From: Diadema setosum
Lineage: Eukaryota; Echinodermata; Echinoidea; Diadematoida; Diadematidae
Assembly: GCA_033980235.1 (NCBI GenBank)
Contig: CM067070.1
Coordinates: forward strand, 22,590,199 to 22,654,198
DNA: 64,000 nucleotides
Reading direction: 5' to 3'
In this document: positions 36,999-47,088 of the stretch, piece after piece
How positions within the stretch are numbered: the first letter of the stretch is position 1
Layout: the number at the start of each line of letters is the position of its first letter
Translations under genes and position numbers: made by a program
Notes under the pieces: generated by a model
Database searches by the model: none
What the model was told of the DNA's origin: nothing
What the model saw: the letters and a program-made list of their open reading frames with translations, nothing else

Positions 36999-38191
36999 TC
37001 AGTGATGATCATGAGGATCAAGGAGGCAACCATGACGGAAAAGGATGAAAAAGGATGAATTTCCAGAGAGGATGGGACGACCAGGATTGCCAGGTTTGTG
37101 GATCTTGAGGAGGAGATAAAATCGGGCAGGTTTGGCATTAACGGGGGAGAGAAATTTGTGAGCCTTCTTGGTGAGGTGTTCATGTTCCTTCATGTCATCG
37201 AGTGTCGACTGGATCTGTTGGGAGAAATTATCTGTGGGATCAAAGTCAAGAAGTGTGTAGTGGGAAGGATTGCGGAGATGTTTCATGGCTTCATCGATGT
37301 ACTGCTGGCGGTCCATTACTACAACAGCTGATCCTTTGTCTGCGGGCTTGATGATGATGTCCGACCTGTTTTTGAGAGATGAGAGAGCCTGGCGTTCTTC
37401 CTTAGGGAGATTGTCATGTGATGCAATGTCGAGGGTATCTGCGGAGTGGACTTGAGATGAGACAGCTTCGATGTACGTTTCCAGGGAGGGAACTCTATTC
37501 TTGGGGGGAATCCATGAGCTTTTTTGATGGAAGGGCTCAGGAGCAGAAGGGGGTTCATCGAGAAAAAACTCTTTGAGGCGTAACCTGCGGTAGAAAGAAG
37601 AGAGGTCTTGGCTGAGTGCTATCTGATCGACCTTGGGTGGAGTGGGGCAAAACTTGAGACCTTTTGAGAGAAGAGATGTTTCTGCTTGAGAAAGGGGAGA
37701 AGAAGAAAGGTTAACGACAGAAGTGGAGGATACATCAGTGGATGTGGTGTGTCGCCTGAATCTGTTGGACCGTTGACGTTTCTTCGCGAAGTTGCCTATT
37801 TTCTTGTTCCTGCGAGCAGTGAGGTCAGACACATGTTTTGAGAGACAAGATTCAATTTCATCATTGTATTTGAGCCACTGGGTGTCGGTGCAGCAAGAGC
37901 GAAGTTCACTCTCCAGTCTGTCGATGTCAGCTGAAGAGGAAGTGAGAGAGGCGTCACACTGTTCGGAAAGAATGTTAATCAAGCGGATGGAAGCTCCACG
38001 TAGAGTCTGGTTCCAGCGTTTCCGTAGTTCAGGCGGGAGTGTTCCAAGAGCCGGAGTGCAGTGGAGTTGGAGGCCTGTGGGTATCATGCGGTTGAGGGAG
38101 TAGAATCTGTAATTATCCTGGTGAAATGAGAATCTGAGGGCCTTGAGCTTGGCTTTCCTCAGTTGATGAAAAAGAGATAGGTGGTTAGCCA
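36999..38191 (-). pseudogene. Penelope-like ORF, copy 1 (no own start codon, internally deleted)
   Basis: The minus-strand frame runs from ANHLSLFHQL to the stop at 36999-37001, nearly identical to copy 3. It keeps the N-terminal part of Penelope-type reverse transcriptase: IIKPADKGSAVVVMD, then the FYLL-KIHKPGNPGRPILSG motif, here with Leu instead of Pro in LPKIHK. After GNSS the frame jumps to FFILFRHGCLLDPHDHH and ends. The palm motif with YxDD, the thumb and the GIY-YIG endonuclease are absent, so it cannot make an active enzyme. The upstream in-frame Met at 38300 belongs to antisense sequence of copy 2. Confidence 0.85.
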
Positions 38192-38202
38192 CCGTTTGCT
38201 GC

Positions 38203-39093
38203 ACCGACACCCAGTGGCTCAAATACAATGATGAAATTGAATCTTGTCTCTCAAAACATGTGTCTGACCTCACTGCTCGCAGGAACAAGAAAATAGGCAA
38301 CTTCGCGAAGAAACGTCAACGGTCCAACAGATTCAGGCGACACACCACATCCACTGATGTATCCTCCACTTCTGTCGTTAACCTTTCTTCTTCTCCCCTT
38401 TCTCAAGCAGAAACATCTCTTCTCTCAAAAGGTCTCAAGTTTTGCCCCACTCCACCCAAGGTCGATCAGATAGCACTCAGCCAAGACCTCTCTTCTTTCT
38501 ACCGCAGGTTACGCCTCAAAGAGTTTTTTCTCGATGAACCCCCTTCTGCTCCTGAGCCCTTCCATCAAAAAAGCTCATGGATTCCCCCCAAGAATAGAGT
38601 TCCCTCCCTGGAAACGTACATCGAAGCTGTCTCATCTCAAGTCCACTCCGCAGATACCCTCGACATTGCATCACATGACAATCTCCCTAAGGAAGAACGC
38701 CAGGCTCTCTCATCTCTCAAAAACAGGTCGGACATCATCATCAAGCCCGCAGACAAAGGATCAGCTGTTGTAGTAATGGACCGCCAGCAGTACATCGATG
38801 AAGCCATGAAACATCTCCGCAATCCTTCCCACTACACACTTCTTGACTTTGATCCCACAGATAATTTCTCCCAACAGATCCAGTCGACACTCGATGACAT
38901 GAAGGAACATGAACACCTCACCAAGAAGGCTCACAAATTTCTCTCCCCCGTTAATGCCAAACCTGCCCGATTTTATCTCCTCCCCAAGATCCACAAACCT
39001 GGCAATCCTGGTCGTCCCATCCTCTCTGGAAATTCATCCTTTTTCATCCTTTTCCGTCATGGTTGCCTCCTTGATCCTCATGATCATCACTGA
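38203..39093 (+). pseudogene. Penelope-like ORF, copy 2 (5'-truncated, internally deleted)
   Basis: In frame from the truncation point; first Met at 38260. The protein matches copy 3 from TDTQWLKYNDEIESC to the same FFILFRHGCLLDPHDHH ending. It has intact DKGSAVVVMD and LPKIHKPGNPGRPILSG motifs but lacks the catalytic palm and the endonuclease, like the other two copies. Confidence 0.85.
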
Positions 39094-39182
39094 CCCCCCT
39101 CTGCCTTTTGTCTGTCCCCTCCCCTCTACCTTTTGTCTGTCCCCTCTCCTCTGCCTTTTGTCTGTCCACCTTCCTGCTTTAA

Positions 39183-40211
39183 AGATAATAAAAAGTTTTG
39201 CTACCTCAAAAGTGTCCTTGAATTTCCTTGTCTTAGTTTGTGTTTCAGGTTAAAGTACCTTTCATATAACTAACACTGTGAGACTTACTCGCCCCAAAGT
39301 GCTCTCATGTCTTAGTAATCATGCAATTAACTGCGATCAGCAGCCCCATACACATAGCGACCAGCAGTCCCATACGCATAGCGTAATCGGGCTTCGCATT
39401 GTAGCATTCAGGATCATGACAGATTTAGTATCGCAGGGTAAATGTCAACTTAAAATCCCATAAATTCTTCAATTTGAAGACTTACCAATTAACTTGAAGT
39501 ATTGGAAACAGGCTTCGGGCAACGTTTGGTTCTGCCTATAGTCCTTTTCTGTTCGAATTAATGACTGAATGTGACTCGGTCTACAGGACCGTAGGAGAGC
39601 TACATACAGTACACTGAATACTACAGCCAGTGCATGCGAACACATCACACGCACACAAATTTCAAATCCATGAACGGATAAGATGTTTGTGTGCGCATGC
39701 GCTGGCCATGGTATCCAGTGTATGTAGCTCGGGATCTCCCAAGGTCCTCTCGACCGAGTCACATTCAGTCATCAATTCGAACAGAAAGGGACTATTGGCA
39801 GAACCAAACGTTATTCGAAGCCTGTTTTTAATACTTCAACTTAATTGGTAAGTCTTCAAATCGAAGAAATTTTTGGATTTTAAGTTGACGTTTACCCGCG
39901 ATACTAATTCTGTCATAATCCTGAATGCTACAATGCGAAGCCCCATTACGCTATGCGTATGGGGCTGCTGGTCGCAGTTCGCTATGCGTACAATGGGCTG
40001 CACGCTGCTGGTCGCAGTCAGTGGTTTCGTACAATATTTATCGACGCTGGACAGCGTCGGCTCTGGTACGAAACCATTATTGCATGATTACTAAGACATG
40101 AGAGCACTTTGGGGCGAGTAATTCTCACAGACGACGTACTTTAACCTGAAACACAAACCAAGACAAGGAAATTCAGGGAAGCTTTTGAGGTACCAAAACT
40201 TTTTATTATCT
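39183..40211. mobile_element. 1.03-kb foldback DNA transposon inserted in the Penelope copy
   Basis: TTAA duplications lie at 39179-39182 and 40212-40215; the empty site tgctttaatcccc is preserved in copy 3 at 42239. The ends AGATAATAAAAAGTTTTG are perfect inverted repeats, and pairing continues through nearly the whole element (aatttccttgtctta, tcgccccaaagtgctctcat, ttaatgactgaatgtgactc and their complements), with the centre near 39680. Subterminal words gcgatcagcagcccca/ccatacgcatagcg are repeated. No transposase. TTAA targets are used by piggyBac, Kolobok and Sola3; the ends do not fit the CCY start of piggyBac. Confidence 0.88.
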
Positions 40212-40364
40212 TTAATCCCCCTCCTTTTACCTGTTGGGCTCCTTGCCCATGACCTCCCACCCCTTCCTTTGTTTTCTTTGTTCTGTGTACCCAGCTTGTC
40301 CCTGTCTGTTCTTGTTGTGTGAAGTCCTTATATGTGATTGCTGTCCCTGCATGTTTGTCATTTT

Positions 40365-40403
40365 GCCTCTGACGAAGATTCTGCTAGGATCGAAAGCTCA
40401 GGC
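40365..40403 (+). ncRNA. Hammerhead-like ribozyme motif, copy 2
   Basis: Same 39 bases as copies 1 and 3: stem I GCCT/AGGC, core CTGACGA and GAA, stem II GATTC/GGATC, AGCT palindrome, expected cleavage after C40399. It lies in the tandem repeat between PLE copies 2 and 3. Confidence 0.7.
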
Positions 40404-40963
40404 CCCTTTTGACTCCATTTTACTCCATTGGCTCACCTTTATTGGATAAGCAGTTTTCAGCAGCCTTTTTTCCTACATTTAGTTCACTCTCTGCTGTTGC
40501 ATCACGCCCACGTGATCCTCCTTATCCTTTTTGTCTTCTCTGTTCTGTTTTAATTGTTTTAACTGTTTTATTGCTTTGTTCCAGTCCAGTCTCCTTCCTT
40601 GCCCTGTTTCCCTCCCACTTCTCGACCTGTAGTATCTTTATTTCTACAGTGTTGTATTTATTTGTAACGTATTTCGTACTTTCTTTTCAGGTGTTTGTCT
40701 CCGTCCCTGTAATTTTTCTCTTCAGTTCCGTGCCTTTGTCTCTGAGCTTGTCTCATCTCCCTTCATCTTTTCTCTCCACTCATTTTTCTGCTTACACAGG
40801 TTGGCCTGTACATTGACCGACTGTACTTACCCCTTTTCCTTTGGTTTATTCGCCTTACAGGTCTATCTTGTTTCCTTTTTTGAATTTCCCTCTATTCTGA
40901 CAGGTTATGTATTTCTCCTTCCCTTGTTTGGCTATCATTGTTCTTCTCTGTCCTTTGCCTACC

Positions 40964-42157
40964 ATGGCTAACCACCTATCTCTTTTTCATCAACTGAGGA
41001 AAGCCAAGCTCAAGGCCCTCAGATTCTCATTTCACCAGGATAATTACAGATTCTACTCCCTCAACCGCATGATACCCACAGGCCTCCAACTCCACTGCAC
41101 TCCGGCTCTTGGAACACTCCCGCCTGAACTACGGAAACGCTGGAACCAGACTCTACGTGGAGCTTCCATCCGCTTGATTAACATTCTTTCCGAACAGTGT
41201 GACGCCTCTCTCACTTCCTCTTCAGCTGACATCGACAGACTGGAGAGTGAACTTCGCTCTTGCTGCACCGACACCCAGTGGCTCAAATACAATGATGAAA
41301 TTGAATCTTGTCTCTCAAAAAATGTGTCTGACCTCACTGCTCGCAGGAACAAGAAAATAGGCAACTTCGCGAAGAAACGTCAACGGTCCAACAGATTCAG
41401 GCGACACACCACATCCACTGATGTATCCTCCACTTCTGTCGTTAACCTTTCTTCTTCTCCCCTTTCTCAAGCAGAAACATCTCTTCTCTCAAAAGGTCTC
41501 AAGTTTTGCCCCACTCCACCCAAGGTCGATCAGATAGCACTCAGCCAAGACCTCTCTTCTTTCTACCGCAGGTTACGCCTCAAAGAGTTTTTTCTCGATG
41601 AACCCCCTTCTGCTCCTGAGCCCTTCCATCAAAAAAGCTCATGGATTCCCCCCAAGAATAGAGTTCCCTCCCTGGAAACGTACATCGAAGCTGTCTCATC
41701 TCAAGTCCACTCCGCAGATACCCTCGACATTGCATCACATGACAATCTCCCTAAGGAAGAACGCCAGGCTCTCTCATCTCTCAAAAACAGGTCGGACATC
41801 ATCATCAAGCCCGCAGACAAAGGATCAGCTGTTGTAGTAATGGACCGCCAGCAGTACATCGATGAAGCCATGAAACATCTCCGCAATCCTTCCCACTACA
41901 CACTTCTTGACTTTGATCCCACAGATAATTTCTCCCAACAGATCCAGTCGACACTCGATGACATGAAGGAACATGAACACCTCACCAAGAAGGCTCACAA
42001 ATTTCTCTCCCCCGTTAATGCCAAACCTGCCCGATTTTATCTCCTCCCCAAGATCCACAAACCTGGCAATCCTGGTCGTCCCATCCTCTCTGGAAATTCA
42101 TCCTTTTTCATCCTTTTCCGTCATGGTTGCCTCCTTGATCCTCATGATCATCACTGA
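40964..42157 (+). CDS. Penelope-like element ORF, internally deleted reverse transcriptase (copy 3)
   Basis: Open frame of 397 codons from ATG at 40964 (accATGg context; MANHLSLFHQL). A Met at 40907 is in frame but lies in the UTR-like part. Residues 1-150 are a basic, Ser/Arg-rich N-terminal region with KKRQRSNRFRRH. Around residues 285-310 is IIKPADKGSAVVVMDRQQY, and around 360-375 FYLLPKIHKPGNPGRPILSG; both are the N-terminal RT motifs of Penelope-like elements. Then comes a jump to FFILFRHGCLLDPHDHH and the stop. Autonomous members are usually 700 or more residues, with a YxDD palm and a C-terminal GIY-YIG nuclease; both are missing here. The frame is nevertheless free of stops, and the three copies are nearly identical. 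Confidence 0.88.
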   Translation: MANHLSLFHQLRKAKLKALRFSFHQDNYRFYSLNRMIPTGLQLHCTPALGTLPPELRKRWNQTLRGASIRLINILSEQCDASLTSSSADIDRLESELRSCCTDTQWLKYNDEIESCLSKNVSDLTARRNKKIGNFAKKRQRSNRFRRHTTSTDVSSTSVVNLSSSPLSQAETSLLSKGLKFCPTPPKVDQIALSQDLSSFYRRLRLKEFFLDEPPSAPEPFHQKSSWIPPKNRVPSLETYIEAVSSQVHSADTLDIASHDNLPKEERQALSSLKNRSDIIIKPADKGSAVVVMDRQQYIDEAMKHLRNPSHYTLLDFDPTDNFSQQIQSTLDDMKEHEHLTKKAHKFLSPVNAKPARFYLLPKIHKPGNPGRPILSGNSSFFILFRHGCLLDPHDHH

Positions 42158-42395
42158 CCCCCCTCTGCCTTTTGTCTGTCCCCTCCCCTCTACCTTTTGT
42201 CTGTCCCCTCTCCTCTGCCTTTTGTCTGTCCACCTTCCTGCTTTAATCCCCCTCCTTTTACCTGTTGGGCTCCTTGCCCATGACCTCCCACCCCTTCCTT
42301 TGTTTTCTTTGTTCTGTGTACCCAGCTTGTCCCTGTCTGTTCTTGTTGTGTGAAGTCCTTATATGTGATTGCTGTCCCTGCATGTTTGTCATTTT

Positions 42396-42434
42396 GCCTC
42401 TGACGAAGATTCTGCTAGGATCGAAAGCTCAGGC
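42396..42434 (+). ncRNA. Hammerhead-like ribozyme motif, copy 3
   Basis: Stem I GCCT 42396-42399 pairs with AGGC 42431-42434. Core CTGACGA 42400-42406, an extra A at 42407, stem II GATTC 42408-42412 with GGATC 42418-42422, GAA 42423-42425, AGCT 42426-42429, cleavage expected after C42430. Hammerhead motifs are known from Penelope-like elements, including short variants lacking a real stem III that act as dimers; the AGCT self-complement fits that. The extra A is a departure from the textbook core. Confidence 0.72.
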
Positions 42435-42506
42435 CCCTTTTGACTCCATTTTACTCCATTGGCTCACCTTTATTGGATAAGCAGTTTTCAGCAGCCTTTT
42501 TTCCTA

Positions 42507-42519
42507 CAAAAGATATGAT
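42507..42519. repeat. Target-site duplication, right of the Penelope composite
   Basis: CAAAAGATATGAT, identical to 36694-36706. The first C may belong to either element or duplication. Confidence 0.85.
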
Positions 42520-43284
42520 AAATACAAAGTACTACATTACCAATTTAAACACCAACATATTTATGCATCGAAGTACCAACAGTCATTCTGTAGCAGAATA
42601 GCAAAGGGAAACAATAGAAAAACAAAACAAAACAGAGAGCATTTAGAAGCTTTAATAGTAGTGTCTTGCAAGAGCCACATTGATGAATTATTGGAGGTTT
42701 TTAAGACACCTGCAAACTTTCAACAGTATTTTCCAGTGGATGGTTTGGTAGATAAATTGATTAGTGGGAGATTGACAGAAATGGCATATTTCCTTTATTT
42801 TTCAATAATGCTGATACTATATATAGCAGTATAGGCCTATCGGCCTACCATCTTTGGGGTAGGAATTTTGTAAGATGTGAAATCGATAGTTACAGGAGAC
42901 GTGTTCCCCTCTCTCGGTGCCCCTATGAACTGCCCAACCCAATTGTCCATCTAATCTTTGATATCTTGGTTCCTCCAAAAGTTTTCGTACGGTGGGGCAA
43001 ACAGTTAAAACGAAAATGCCATATTTCTGATAGAGTTGGTGACGGATTAAGCGTGACATGGCTTGGGGACTTTTATCCTCCCCCAGCCATGAGGGGGGCA
43101 TGTTATACCAGCTAAACATTCTAACCTCAGTTTTACCAAAAGTGAGTGGACTGCTATAGGACATCAAACACCATGAGAGAGAGAGAAAAAAAAATGTGGA
43201 AGAAGAAAAACAAATTGATCATCTTCTCACAAGAGGAGACCAGTCATTTTGATACCACCACAAGCACAGAGACTCCAACCCGAA
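42520..43284. other. Intronic sequence, nothing recognised
   Basis: AT-rich host sequence following the composite; no supported gene. Confidence 0.5.
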
Positions 43285-43575
43285 GCACCTTCTGATCGGG
43301 AGATTCTCCCGCCTGAAACCCCTAGCAAACGGGAGACTCCAAGTTTATGTGTGCAAAGCGCGAAGTTCCTAGGGTTACAGATGCTCTCTGGTGCTATCTA
43401 AGGCTTATTTTTTGCAACATACGATAGCAATAAGTAAGAAATCCTTTCCAACGGGAGACATTGAGCCAGGGCGGGAGAAATTCAATCTCAAACGGGAGAA
43501 CGGGAGATTTTGCAAAATTGGGTTTTCGGCGGGAGATCTCCCGTCGAAAACGGGAGAGTTGGAGTCTCTGCAAGC
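43285..43575. repeat. CGGGAGA-rich dispersed repeat
   Basis: The word cgggaga occurs many times in both orientations (gatcgggagattctcccgcc, cgggagatctcccg, aacgggagagttggagtctc). The ends gagactccaaccc and gttggagtctctg are inverted repeats, so this is probably a MITE-like unit. Confidence 0.6.
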
Positions 43576-44070
43576 AGGGGAGCTTGTGTTCCCCTGCATC
43601 AGTGTGGAATAGTAGGAGGCTGATTGAGGTAGAGCGGGATGGAAGAACACTTGTGATGAAGGCTCCTGGGAATGTAGAGTTGATGTGCATGAAAATCTCA
43701 TTACACCAAACTTGGACGAACAAACTTGAAAGAAAGGTTAAGGGTGGAGCTGGTGTCAAGCCATGTGAAACTCATGGTGGATATCAGAAGTGTTTGCAAG
43801 GGCATTGACCTCAAATTTTACATAGCTGCTAGATGTTGTTGTGGTTGTTGTTGTGGAAGAAAAAAACCACTAGATGGTGGACCTATTGAACGATGATTTG
43901 CCCTGGGCAATGTGGAGATCAAATCAAGCAATGATATAAGCAGATCAAATGTTATTATTGTTTAAACTTAATGCTAATGATGTAATATGCTGGAATGAAC
44001 TTTGTGAATTATCCTCTTGGTCTGACTGGATGGATAGAAAGCAGCCATGTCTAAAGAGGGATGACCTTAA

Positions 44071-44630
44071 AGGACAAGTTCACCATCATAAACATATGGA
44101 TTGAGAGAATGCAGCAATATTAGTAGAACACATCAGTGAAAGTTTGAGGGAAATTGGACAATCGATGCAAAAGTTATGAATTTTTAAAATTTTTGTGTTG
44201 GAACTGCTGGATGAGGAGACTACTAAGACTCGTGATGTCATACGAGTACAACAGTATAAAGAAAATGTAAAGAAAATTCAACATATTTTCACTTTTTTTC
44301 GCATAATAAAAGAGCACTTGACTTACCTCTTTCTAAAGGCAATAGGAATAATATTACCCACAACATATGTCAGTAATGAGTCAGGGGAATACGTACTTTT
44401 CTCAAAAGATGCAATTTTGTGAAATTCTCTTTATATTTTTCTTATATTGTTGTACGCATGTGACATCGTACACTGCAGTAGTCTTCTCATCCAGCGGTGA
44501 CTGCACAAAAACTTCAAAAATTCATAACTTTTGAACGGATTGTCCGATTTTCCTCAAACTTTCAATGATGTGTTCTACTAATATTGCTACATTCTCTCAA
44601 TCCTTATGAAAATGAAGGTGAACCTGTCCT
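44071..44630. mobile_element. TTAA-flanked MITE, family K2
   Basis: AGGACAAGTTCACC...GGTGAACCTGTCCT ends between TTAA at 44067-44070 and 44631-44634. The arms pair over about 150 bp (gagagaatgcagcaatatta, gaactgctggatgagaagac-like). A 75-codon frame inside is not considered real. Confidence 0.88.
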
Positions 44631-44848
44631 TTAAAGTGGAAAAAAAATCTCTTTGTCTCTATTTATCATGCAGGAATTAAAAAAACAGCAACTAAAAGTT
44701 CATCCTTGGCAGATGTCATACATATAGGAATTCATTTTACATGAGAAAGAAACTTTGAACCCATGCTGTAGTGGGTGACGTTCACTGGATTTTGACATAC
44801 TGCAACCATTCTTGTGCTTTAATATGTGCCTCAGTGGGAAATAGAGAA

Positions 44849-44992
44849 AGAGAAAGAGATATAATAGATAATATAGATTGATAGAGAGAGAGATAAATAG
44901 ACAGATACAAACATAGATAGAGAGAAAGAGATATGATATATAAGAAGGCCTGAGATTGATGGAAAGAGAGAAAGAGAGAAAGAGAGAGATAT
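44849..44992. repeat. Purine-rich GAGA/GATA tract
   Basis: Degenerate gagaaaga and agatagata units in Rh intron 1. Confidence 0.8.
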
Positions 44993-45062
44993 GAAATTCA
45001 TGCTTGGCTCCACAAAAATTACATTTTGTTCATGAAAGGGATGAAAGATTTTATTTCATTTT

Positions 45063-45220
45063 CTATTTTATTATTTTTTATCATCATCATTATTATTAGT
45101 AGTAGTATTATATTATTGTTAGAGCCTCCTATTATTATTCTTGTTGTTATTATTATTATTTTTATGATTATTATCATCATCATCATCATCATCATTATCA
45201 TTATCATTATCACTACTTTA
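45063..45220. repeat. (ATT)n/(ATC)n tract next to the exon 2 acceptor
   Basis: Interrupted trinucleotide repeat ending about 25 bp before the Rh exon 2 acceptor, so it may overlap the branch-point region. Confidence 0.85.
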
Positions 45221-45244
45221 TCATTTTCTTCACATTCCATGCAG

Positions 45245-45428
45245 TCTTCCAAGATGTCCATGTCATGATGTTCATCGGTTTCGGCTTTCTGATGACATTC
45301 CTGAAACGCTACGGTTACGGCAGTGTCGGCTTCAACTTCCTTCTGGCCGCGTTCGTGATCCAGTGGTCCACCCTGTTCCGCGGGTTCCTAGAGCTGGAGC
45401 ATGGAGAGATCTACGTCAACATTCAGAC
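45245..45428 (+). CDS. Rh-type ammonium transporter, coding exon 2
   Basis: Exon after cattccatgcag and before gtgagttgac; 184 bp, residues 53-113 plus two bases. It reads [20 protein letters not shown] (TM2), [20 protein letters not shown] (TM3) and [40 protein letters not shown] and [13 protein letters not shown] are diagnostic of Rh glycoproteins and separate them from bacterial-type Amt. The next exon (expected to begin with an ADFC-A-like segment) was not found in the remaining 18.5 kb, so the gene continues beyond the right edge. Confidence 0.93.
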
Positions 45429-46046
45429 GTGAGTTGACAGCAGCCTCTTTCTCTCTTTATTTTTTAATCTTTGTTGAAAGCTTTACAGGGTTGCAATTCA
45501 TTCACTAGATGATGAATGTTGACCCATTGATCAACTTGATTGTCAAGTGTATGCGGAGTAAGAATGCATTTGGTTCACCGCAAGCATGGCGAAGAACAAT
45601 ACAATACATGCTTTTTAATGGGCATGCAGTACCATAGCTATCCTTTGGTACCATAGCATTCGCTTCACTGCTTGCATGGCGAAGAACAAAACGTGCATCA
45701 AATCAATATGAAGTACATCAATCTTTTCTAAATATATGCATCAGCGTTATTATCTTCGGTATGGTGTGAGACCAACCATGTAAAACACCTGTGTGCCAAG
45801 ATATAAGAGGCATTCTTTGCAGTACATATTTGATTTGTGGAATCACTGAAGTTAAGTTGTGAATGGGCAGGAGCATGTCTGGAGAAAAGAAAAGCAAAGA
45901 ACAATGGAAAAGAAGGAAACAAACATGCAGTAATGGTTTAAAAAATATGTCAGGAATGAAAAATTCCATTGAGGTAGAAAACAACTCAGAAACTCTTGGT
46001 GAAATGATTAACAAACACAAGGGATTGGGCTTAACCAACTGATGTA

Positions 46047-46052
46047 ATAATA

Positions 46053-46114
<62 letters not shown>

Positions 46115-46115
46115 C
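46047..46115. repeat. (GAT)n microsatellite
   Basis: Over 20 GAT units with one GGT variant. Confidence 0.95.
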
Positions 46116-47088
46116 AGATTAATGATGATTATGATGATAATAATGATATTAAAGATAACAATATGATAGTGATATGATTTATTATATTACGATTAGCCTA
46201 GCTTCAATTCAACTATTCTTCTTCTAAAAGTATCAGCAATTTTCATTGCCCTGCTTTACCAGGTACAGTTTTTATACAAGGCAAGAGAAGGACAGACAGA
46301 AAAAAATATGGACAAAAAAAAACACACAGATGAAATCAATAAGATAACATGAATAGTTATGGTGAAATGTAATGTGAGGATCACAATTCATATCCAACCT
46401 ATAGGGCCTTTACATATCAGATTATGATGGCAGTTTAGGGCTATTTAGATATGATTCAGTTATGGTGCAGAATTCTTGATAAAACAGACATCTGTAAATT
46501 GTTCGCTGTTGAATCTTTCCAAGAGTAGCAAGATTTTGTGACTGACGATCATGCTTTTATTTTTTCTTGTGCATCATGTGAATGTAGCTTATATCACAAA
46601 GCTATTAAAATGCTGGTAGATACGACACTTGATCCCTTCTGCAGTAAATCATTGAACTTCTGTCTTACATATCTAACACATTGGTACATAAACTTTTAAA
46701 GCCAATTCTTTTAGTCTGGTCACAGTCATATTACAGTGTGATTGAGTGGTGGAAGGAATTCCTTTTCTTTTCCTTTGTCTAAAACTTTTGTCTGAATTGA
46801 TGGACCTTCCTTTTAGTTGCTGCAGTAAATGAACTTTAACAGATTTAGTGCACAGTGCTGGACAATGATGATTTTTCTACTTTATGAGATTTTGTGAGTC
46901 TTATGGATGGTTGCAGATTTTTTGTCTAATGTCCAGTTTCTTTCACATATCAACTTTCTCTAGTGAAAGAATATCCCCTTTAGTGATATGGTGATTTAAT
47001 TACACTCAGTCTATACAATCATAGTTTCTTGTAACCATTTCTGTTTGTCTGCTTGTTTGTGTGTGTGTGTATTCTTTAAAACAGCCAA

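Larger units (their letters stand above)
36707..38191 (-). mobile_element. Penelope-like element, copy 1 (inverted, 5'-truncated)
   Basis: Reads on the minus strand from the base after the A of the ORF start codon (38191) to a 3' end truncated at 36707. It includes the 3' region with three ttttgtctgtcccc units and the ribozyme-like motif. It meets copy 2 head to head at 38191-38196 with about 4 filler bases. Confidence 0.9.
38196..40490 (+). mobile_element. Penelope-like element, copy 2 (5'-truncated, split by a DNA transposon)
   Basis: Starts at the ttgctgcaccgacacccag point, about codon 104 of the ORF, and runs to the 3' region. It is interrupted at 39183-40211 by a TTAA-flanked foldback element, then resumes (40212-40490) with the ribozyme-like motif. 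Its 3' region then serves as the upstream repeat (pLTR-like) of copy 3. Confidence 0.88.
40491..42507 (+). mobile_element. Penelope-like element, copy 3 (most complete)
   Basis: Follows the shared pLTR-like repeat (40212-40490, which repeats 42240-42506). It has a pyrimidine-rich 5'UTR of about 470 bp, the ORF (40964-42157), three ttttgtctgtcccc units, and the 3' region with the ribozyme-like motif, ending ttttttcctac at 42506 before the target duplication. Confidence 0.9.
27480..45244 (+). other. Rh gene intron 1 (17.8 kb)
   Basis: Bounded by gtgagt and the acceptor cattccatgcag. It houses a SINE, several MITEs, large microsatellites and the Penelope-like composite. Phase 1 at both sides. 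Confidence 0.85.

Noticed and set aside
37792..38103. Plus-strand frame MPIFLFLRAVRSD...
   Set aside because: Antisense shadow of the Penelope ORF; the same shadow appears opposite copy 3.
39469..39851. Two overlapping frames of 97 and 73 residues on opposite strands
   Set aside because: Both lie on the two arms of the foldback transposon and are in different frames, so coding is not conserved between arms.
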